A DNA stretch of 9,948 nucleotides from the NCBI GenBank assembly GCA_934230965.1, contig CAKQFW010000068.1:1-9948 (forward strand). Reading direction: 5' to 3'. Under the pieces are notes generated by a model, which was not told where the DNA came from, did no database searches, and saw nothing but the letters and a program-made list of their open reading frames with translations. This document shows, in pieces, positions 5,950-9,948 of the stretch (its first letter is position 1; each line of letters opens with the position of its first letter). Source of the stretch: an uncultured Prevotella sp. (GTDB lineage Bacteria > Bacteroidota > Bacteroidia > Bacteroidales > Bacteroidaceae). A program made the position numbers and the translations under genes.

Positions 5950-7221
5950 ATGGAAATAGCAATAGTTTTAGTGTTAGTGGTAGGCATCGCTGTGGGCTAC
6001 TTCATAGGTTTGCTGATGGCCTCAAAGGCGGCAAGCGAAGAGAAAACACAGTGGGTGGCTAAGGCCGAGGTGCTGGCGTCGGAAGTAGAGCAGCAGAAAC
6101 AGCTGGCCGAGCACGAGCGCCAGTATGCTGCACGGCTGCGCGAAGAGAGCGACCGCCAGTGGGAACAGAAGCTGGAGGCGCTGCGCCAAGAGATGCAAAA
6201 GATGGCTGCCGAGCAGTTGGCCGCCAAGCAGTCGGCCCTGCAAGAGAGCAACCGCCAGCAGATGGACGAGCTGCTGCGCCCTGTGAAAGAGCAGTTTGCC
6301 GATTTTAAAAAGTCGGTAGAAGAGAGCAAGACGCTGAACGAGGTGAACAAGAAAGAGCTGCAACACACCTTTGAGGCCACCATGCGCCTGTTTCAGCAAG
6401 AGCAGCAGCAGGCGGTGTCGATGCTGAAAGAGCAAACCTCAAAGATAGGGTCGGACGCTGCAAACCTTACCAAGGCGCTGAAGGGCGACAGCAAGATGCA
6501 AGGCGACTGGGGCGAGATGGTGCTTGAAACCATTCTTGAGAACAGTGGCTTGCGTAAAGACGAAGAGTTTTTTATTCAAGAAAACACGAAAGACGAGAAC
6601 GGCAAAAACTATCGCCCCGATGTGATTGTGCGCTTTCCTGAAGGACGAAGCGTGGTTATCGACTCGAAGGTGTCGCTCACGGCCTATACCGATGCCTTGG
6701 CTACCGATGATGAGGCCGACCGCGAGCGCCTTTTGAAGGCGCATGCCGTGAGTGTGCGCAAGCATATCGACGAGCTGGCAGAGAAAGACTATAGCAAGCT
6801 GGTAGACGATGCCATAGGCTTTGTACTGATGTTTATTCCGAACGAAACCAGCTACATTGCCGCCATGAAGCAGCAGCCCGACCTCAGCCGTTATGCCTAT
6901 CAAAAGAAAATTATTATTATCTCGCCCAGCAATTTGCTCATGGCATTGCAGTTGGCCTACAACCTGTGGCAGTATGATCGCCAAAATAAAAACGTAGAGA
7001 AGATTGTGAAAACCGCTGCCGACCTATACGACAAGGTGGCCACGTTTGAAGATACCTTCACTGGCATTGGCGACCTAATAACGCGCCTGTCGGGCACCTA
7101 CGACAAGGCCAAGAAGCAGATGTATGATGGCCCAGGCAATGTGATGCGTAGGGTAGAGGGCCTGAAGGCGTTGGGCGTAACGCCAAAGAAGCAGCTCAAA
7201 GCCCTGGAGGACGTTGAGTAA
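5950..7221 (+). CDS. rmuC: DNA recombination protein RmuC homolog
   Basis: A membrane-anchored RmuC-family protein of 423 residues. The family is linked to limiting recombination at inverted repeats and is thought to carry a nuclease-like core; its biochemical activity is poorly defined. Residues 3-24 form one N-terminal membrane segment (IVLVLVVGIAVGYFIGLLM). Residues about 30-175 are a long Glu/Gln/Lys-rich coiled coil. The conserved RmuC domain follows, with KGDSKMQGDWGEMVLETIL (178-196), RPDVIVRFP (222-230) and VVIDSKVSL (235-243). The Asp224 and Asp238-x-Lys240 spacing resembles a PD-(D/E)xK nuclease core. Later blocks are VLMFIPNE and IIIISPSNLLMALQLAYN. It follows recA after a terminator, and its last 26 bp overlap the convergent DUF4435 gene. 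Family assignment is firm; the catalytic residues are inferred. Confidence 0.95.
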   Translation: MEIAIVLVLVVGIAVGYFIGLLMASKAASEEKTQWVAKAEVLASEVEQQKQLAEHERQYAARLREESDRQWEQKLEALRQEMQKMAAEQLAAKQSALQESNRQQMDELLRPVKEQFADFKKSVEESKTLNEVNKKELQHTFEATMRLFQQEQQQAVSMLKEQTSKIGSDAANLTKALKGDSKMQGDWGEMVLETILENSGLRKDEEFFIQENTKDENGKNYRPDVIVRFPEGRSVVIDSKVSLTAYTDALATDDEADRERLLKAHAVSVRKHIDELAEKDYSKLVDDAIGFVLMFIPNETSYIAAMKQQPDLSRYAYQKKIIIISPSNLLMALQLAYNLWQYDRQNKNVEKIVKTAADLYDKVATFEDTFTGIGDLITRLSGTYDKAKKQMYDGPGNVMRRVEGLKALGVTPKKQLKALEDVE

Positions 7222-8224
7222 CAGCGGCTTTGTCTTCGTTCAGAAAGGTTTCAAGGTCGGCCACAATACGATTGTAGGGTGGCGACATAAGAAAGCCTAC
7301 ATTCTTTTTTAGTGTTATGGTGATGTCTGACACGCTGCCGCTGTAGCACGCCAACTCGTTGGCGCGCTGGGTGCCATGTACGCTCTGCCGTTGTATCTCC
7401 ATCTCGCGCTCGCGCACCAGGCGGCAGCACACACTCTTCATTAGCGGCAGTACCACCTTATTAAACAGGTGGTGCCCCTGTATGTATAGATAGGTGGTTT
7501 CGGGCGTTACACCTAATGTTTTTAGCTCTTCTTTCAGTGCCAGATAACTTTGTTTGGCCGTGGGGTTGCGACGTTGCAGGTCGTTCACCTTGCGTCCCAC
7601 CTTTCGGCGTAACCGTTGCAGCGTTTCGGCGGCGTTGTTGGGCGACAGCTTGCCCGTTTCAATGGCCGTTAGAAAGTCGGTGAGCGAGAAGTCGCCATAG
7701 TGGGTGGTGCGATAATACCAAATGCTCCAAACAAAGAGAGGGAAGATGGCCAAAGAATATTGGCGAAGGAAGTCGCAGAAGTCGAATTCGATGCGGTCGT
7801 TCAGTGTGACGGCCACGCACACGCCGTGCAGCGATGGGGCGTAGCATTGCAGGTTCTCAATGGCGTAGGCGTAGGTATGAAAGACATACCTGCTATCAAG
7901 AATGGCGCGTGAGGCAGGACTGGCACCTTGCAGCAGATAGTCGTAGTCGGCATCCACACAGGCTATCATGTTCTGCCCTGTGTTTCCGCCCACCATGCTC
8001 ATCAGCGCTGCCTTCTTGCCGCGCTCTAAGCGGTTTTCTCGCGAGGGCAACATCACCTCAAAGTATCTTTTCTCTGTCTCAAAGCGTGCTAAGATGGTTC
8101 GCCATACAAACACATCGTCATAGCTCTCAACGTAGGCCACTATCTTTTGGCGGGCGCTACGCGAGTTGAGCCGATTGGCGGCCTCAATATATTGCGATGT
8201 GATATTTTGATTGAGACGCTTCAT
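7196..8224 (-). CDS. DUF4435 (TOPRIM-like) protein, PARIS AriB-like candidate
   Basis: A 342-residue soluble protein with features of DUF4435, a TOPRIM-fold family that includes the AriB effector of the PARIS anti-phage system. The TOPRIM-type acidic residues are visible: Glu33 in IVAYVESYDDVFVW (28-41) after a first strand, and an Asp-x-Asp pair, Asp91 and Asp93, in MIACVDADYDYLL (86-98). The AYAIENLQCY segment (119-128) matches the Ile-Glu-Asn pattern common in DUF4435. A basic, probably helical region follows (about 200-240), then YIQGHHLF (247-254). The start at 8224 is supported by an in-frame stop upstream. The likely partner is the ATPase gene 162 bp upstream on the same strand. The 3' end overlaps rmuC by 26 bp. 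Alternatives are another OLD-like nuclease subunit or a housekeeping DUF4435 protein. The family call is fairly sure; the defence role is inference. Confidence 0.8.
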   Translation of the reverse strand: MKRLNQNITSQYIEAANRLNSRSARQKIVAYVESYDDVFVWRTILARFETEKRYFEVMLPSRENRLERGKKAALMSMVGGNTGQNMIACVDADYDYLLQGASPASRAILDSRYVFHTYAYAIENLQCYAPSLHGVCVAVTLNDRIEFDFCDFLRQYSLAIFPLFVWSIWYYRTTHYGDFSLTDFLTAIETGKLSPNNAAETLQRLRRKVGRKVNDLQRRNPTAKQSYLALKEELKTLGVTPETTYLYIQGHHLFNKVVLPLMKSVCCRLVREREMEIQRQSVHGTQRANELACYSGSVSDITITLKKNVGFLMSPPYNRIVADLETFLNEDKAAVTQRPPGL

Positions 8225-8228
8225 ATAA

Positions 8229-8257
8229 GTGAAAAGTGAAAAGAGAAAAGTGAAAAA
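8229..8257 (-). repeat. GTGAAAA heptad repeat directly upstream of the DUF4435 start codon
   Basis: On the plus strand the units are GTGAAAA, GTGAAAA, GAGAAAA, GTGAAAA (8229-8256) plus one A. On the coding (minus) strand this is a TTTTCAC-type tract ending 4 bases before the ATG at 8224-8222, so it occupies the ribosome-binding region. It has the same 7-bp period as the adjacent ATTATGA blocks but a different sequence. A change in copy number would alter the promoter-to-start distance. Confidence 0.75.
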
Positions 8258-8317
8258 TCCTATTGCTTGTTAAGCGTGTAGAATTCATGTGAAGAGTTAA
8301 AACTACGCCCCCTCCTC

Positions 8318-8396
8318 ATTATGAATTATGAATTATGAATTATCAAAGCCGAAGGCCATTATGAATTATGAATTGTGAATTATGAATTATGAATTA
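8318..8396 (-). repeat. Heptanucleotide repeat (AATTCAT)n flanking a mini-hairpin, copy 2
   Basis: On the minus strand, about five and a half units (8396-8358, one variant ATTCACA) are followed by GGCCTTCGGCTTTG (8357-8344) and about three and a half further units (8343-8318). The order of heptads and GG-S-CTTCG-S-CTT core is the same as at 3404-3452, in the same orientation relative to the upstream gene. The first units overlap the ATPase reading frame and supply its last two codons and its stop. The rest fills the gap before the DUF4435 gene. Confidence 0.85.
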
Positions 8397-9211
8397 ACCT
8401 TGTCTGTAATATCGCTTACCTCTGTCACATGATCCATCCATCCGTTCATCACCACCGCCGGGCTGTGTGTGGTGATAATAATCTGCACGTTGGGGTTCAA
8501 CTGTAAGATGAGGTCGATGAGGCGTTGCTGCCACTCAATGTGCATGCTCACCTCGGGCTCGTCCATAAATAGCACATAGTTTTGTTGGTCTTCTACCAGC
8601 ACGGTGAGCAAGATGGCCAGCATCTGTTTCTCGCCACTCGACAGCTGATAGGGCACCAGCATCTCGCCCAACTGTGAGAAGCGTATCTCGTTTTCGGTGC
8701 GCACAATGGTTTTGCCAGTGTCTTTAAAAAGGTCGTCGATGAGGTTCTGAAACAGCGTCTTGGGGGCTGCCAACTGCTGCGCCTGTTGGGCAGCATCGGG
8801 GGCTCCGCTCTGCAAAAGGGCAATCATGCGGTTGCCAATGTTTACCTGATAGTCGAGATACTTGCGTTGAAGCTGAAATATTTGGAAGTCGAGCTCAGTG
8901 GCAAGACTTACGTTGAGCTTGCTGATGGTGTCGGTGTCGAGCAGTGGGCGGTCGAACGAGCGTATCACGTCGTAGCGTATCCACTTGGCATCTTCGGGTT
9001 CTACCTTCAGGCGCACGCCCTTCATCATGTGGCTGGGAAATTCGCCGCCAGCCTTCAATCCCTTCACCACCTTATTTAATATGGTGCTCTTGCCCACGCC
9101 ATTCACGCCGCTCAGGATGTTTACCTGGCGGTCGAGGTTCCACACGATGTGTTTCTTTCCGCTCCACAACGAGTCGATGTCTATCTGTTTAATGTAGTCG
9201 GCATATTTCAT
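8387..9211 (-). CDS. Compact ABC/AAA-type ATPase, PARIS AriA-like candidate
   Basis: A soluble P-loop ATPase of 274 residues in the ABC/SMC-like clade that includes OLD and AriA. Walker A is GVNGVGKST (35-43, Lys41); the ABC signature is LSSGEKQ (190-196); Walker B is VLFMDEPE (213-220) with Glu218; the following SMHIEWQ (222-228) matches the D-loop region of OLD/AriA-type ATPases; the H-switch is TTHSP (247-251, His249). A helical insert with a Gln/Ala-rich stretch (about 95-180) lies between the two halves but is short, so the protein is smaller than AriA proteins as I recall them (400 residues or more). The last residues, Asn-Ser, and the stop codon come from the heptad repeat. It is followed on the same strand by the DUF4435 gene and has two TAnnTTTG cores upstream. 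All ATPase motifs are intact; the defence role is inferred from the pairing. Confidence 0.85.
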   Translation of the reverse strand: MKYADYIKQIDIDSLWSGKKHIVWNLDRQVNILSGVNGVGKSTILNKVVKGLKAGGEFPSHMMKGVRLKVEPEDAKWIRYDVIRSFDRPLLDTDTISKLNVSLATELDFQIFQLQRKYLDYQVNIGNRMIALLQSGAPDAAQQAQQLAAPKTLFQNLIDDLFKDTGKTIVRTENEIRFSQLGEMLVPYQLSSGEKQMLAILLTVLVEDQQNYVLFMDEPEVSMHIEWQQRLIDLILQLNPNVQIIITTHSPAVVMNGWMDHVTEVSDITDKVNS

Positions 9212-9233
9212 AGCGCTGTCGGTTTTTAGGTTA

Positions 9234-9241
9234 CAAACGTA
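9234..9241 (-). promoter_or_regulatory. Proximal promoter core TACGTTTG for the ATPase gene
   Basis: CAAACGTA on the plus strand reads TACGTTTG on the minus strand, an exact TAnnTTTG match 22 bp upstream of the ATPase ATG (9211). No clear -33 element was seen. It would give a leader of roughly 16-18 nt. Confidence 0.5.
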
Positions 9242-9288
9242 GCGTTAGGGTGGGGCTGCACGCCTTTACCTATCTTACGTCTTCCTTA

Positions 9289-9296
9289 CAAAGATA
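9289..9296 (-). promoter_or_regulatory. Distal promoter core TATCTTTG for the ATPase gene
   Basis: CAAAGATA on the plus strand reads TATCTTTG on the minus strand, an exact TAnnTTTG match 77 bp upstream of the ATPase start. It lies back to back with the transporter promoter at 9339-9346, making 9212-9404 a divergent promoter region. Confidence 0.55.
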
Positions 9297-9338
9297 CATA
9301 TTATTTTGTTTGCTCGCTCATATTGTTATCATTTTTTA

Positions 9339-9346
9339 TAACTTTG
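9339..9346 (+). promoter_or_regulatory. Promoter core TAACTTTG for the EamA transporter gene
   Basis: An exact TAnnTTTG match 58 bp upstream of the ATG at 9405, predicting a leader of about 50 nt. The leader is A-rich, with AGGAA (9394-9398) as a weak ribosome-binding site. Confidence 0.65.
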
Positions 9347-9404
9347 CATGACATTTAGAGTATGATTAGCGAAAGAAAGAATAATATATAGATAGGAATA
9401 TAAA

Positions 9405-9948
9405 ATGGATAACGAAAAGATTGTAACTGACGTGAAAACGAACAACCGCCCCTTGCTGGCGCACGTGTGCATACTGATGGCTTGCGTGTGCTGGGGACTG
9501 ATGTCGCCACTGGGCAAAGATGCTATGATGAATGGCGTTGATGGTATATGTATGGTGTCGTTTCGTGTGGTGGGTGGCGCTGCGCTGTTTTGGCTCACCT
9601 CGCTGTTTGTGAAGAAAGAGCGTGTGCCCTGGCGCGACCGATTGCTGCTGGCTTTGGCGGGCCTCTTCGGCTTGGTGTTTAACCAGTGTTGCTTTACGAT
9701 AGGTCTTAGTATCACGTCGCCCATCAATGCCAGCATCGTCACTACGTCGATGCCTATCTTTGCCATGCTGCTGGCGGCCGTTATCTTGCACGAACCTATC
9801 ACCGGAAAAAAGGCCGTGGGTGTGATGATGGGATGCTGCGGCGCCGTAACGCTCATCCTTACCAGCGCTACCACCGAGGGTGGCCAGGCGGGCGACCTAC
9901 GTGGCGACTTGCTGTGCATGGCGGCTCAGCTTTCTTATGCGCTCTACC
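9405..9948 (+). CDS. EamA/DMT-family transporter, N-terminal part (3' end beyond window)
   Basis: An inner-membrane permease of the drug/metabolite transporter (EamA) superfamily, cut by the window end after 181 codons. After a hydrophilic N-terminus of about 18 residues, the first membrane segment is LAHVCILMACVCWGLMSPLG, containing the Trp-Gly pair often found in EamA helix 1. Further hydrophobic segments follow: MVSFRVVGGAALFWLTSLF, with the FR of the second helix, then a basic loop (KKERVPWRDR), LLLALAGLFGLVFNQCCF, TSPINASIVTTSMPIFAMLL (the typical fourth helix with PxxxxL-like pattern), an EPIT loop, and VGVMMGCCGAVTLIL. The spacing fits the first of two EamA repeats. The substrate cannot be inferred. 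It is divergent from the ATPase gene, and it is unrelated to that module as far as the sequence shows. Confidence 0.92.
   Translation, partial: MDNEKIVTDVKTNNRPLLAHVCILMACVCWGLMSPLGKDAMMNGVDGICMVSFRVVGGAALFWLTSLFVKKERVPWRDRLLLALAGLFGLVFNQCCFTIGLSITSPINASIVTTSMPIFAMLLAAVILHEPITGKKAVGVMMGCCGAVTLILTSATTEGGQAGDLRGDLLCMAAQLSYALY

Noticed and set aside
8144..8269. A 34-codon minus-strand frame, starting in the ATPase-DUF4435 gap (MNSTRLTSNRIF...) and overlapping the start of the DUF4435 gene in another frame
   Set aside because: It has no ribosome-binding site near the ATG and is largely translated repeat; no reason to call it a gene or an antitoxin.
8318..8396. Possible short CRISPR array
   Set aside because: The period is 7 bp with no unique spacers; it is a simple heptanucleotide tandem repeat and no cas gene is nearby.

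Overview
The window looks like chromosomal DNA of a Bacteroidales bacterium, most likely Prevotella or a close relative. The evidence is TAnnTTTG promoter cores upstream of several genes, a lipoprotein whose acidic residues follow the lipobox cysteine, mostly A-rich leaders with weak Shine-Dalgarno sequences, a carboxynorspermidine-type polyamine dehydrogenase, and a RecA with an AEHAF active-site segment. No sequence search was possible, so the genus is an inference.

Layout. Positions 1-623 hold the 3' end of a dimeric-type glycyl-tRNA synthetase gene. It is followed by two tandem small hairpins and an FKBP-type prolyl isomerase lipoprotein (707-1360) that ends in a clear intrinsic terminator. 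A MalY/PatB-type PLP-dependent C-S lyase (1530-2705) has its own promoter and ends in a long hairpin. The 3' arm of that hairpin abuts the promoter of an unrecognised 199-residue protein (2805-3404), which may be translated from a leaderless message. After a heptanucleotide repeat block come a carboxynorspermidine synthase-like dehydrogenase (3528-4754), recA (4802-5833, with terminator) and rmuC (5950-7221).

On the minus strand, convergent with rmuC and overlapping its 3' end by 26 bp, lies a two-gene module: an ABC/AAA-type ATPase (9211-8387) followed by a DUF4435 TOPRIM-like protein (8224-7196). This ATPase plus DUF4435 pairing is the composition of the PARIS anti-phage system (AriA/AriB). 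The ATPase is compact, the two genes are 162 bp apart, the gap is filled with two kinds of heptanucleotide repeat, and the neighbours are housekeeping genes. It may therefore be a divergent or chromosomally fixed PARIS/OLD-like system. Divergent from the ATPase is the 5' part of an EamA/DMT-family transporter gene (9405 onward, cut by the window end).

How the genes relate. recA and rmuC both act on DNA, and the ATPase/TOPRIM pair is a candidate nuclease-type defence or DNA-metabolism module; this link rests on proximity only. The most notable non-coding structure is a shared repeat element: (AATTCAT)n followed by a GG-S-CTTCG-S-CTT mini-hairpin. It sits right after the stop codon of one gene, and at a second place it supplies the last codons and stop of the ATPase. 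The two copies differ by a compensatory pair of changes. No tRNA, rRNA, CRISPR array or insertion sequence was seen, and no gene-free stretch exceeds 200 bp.
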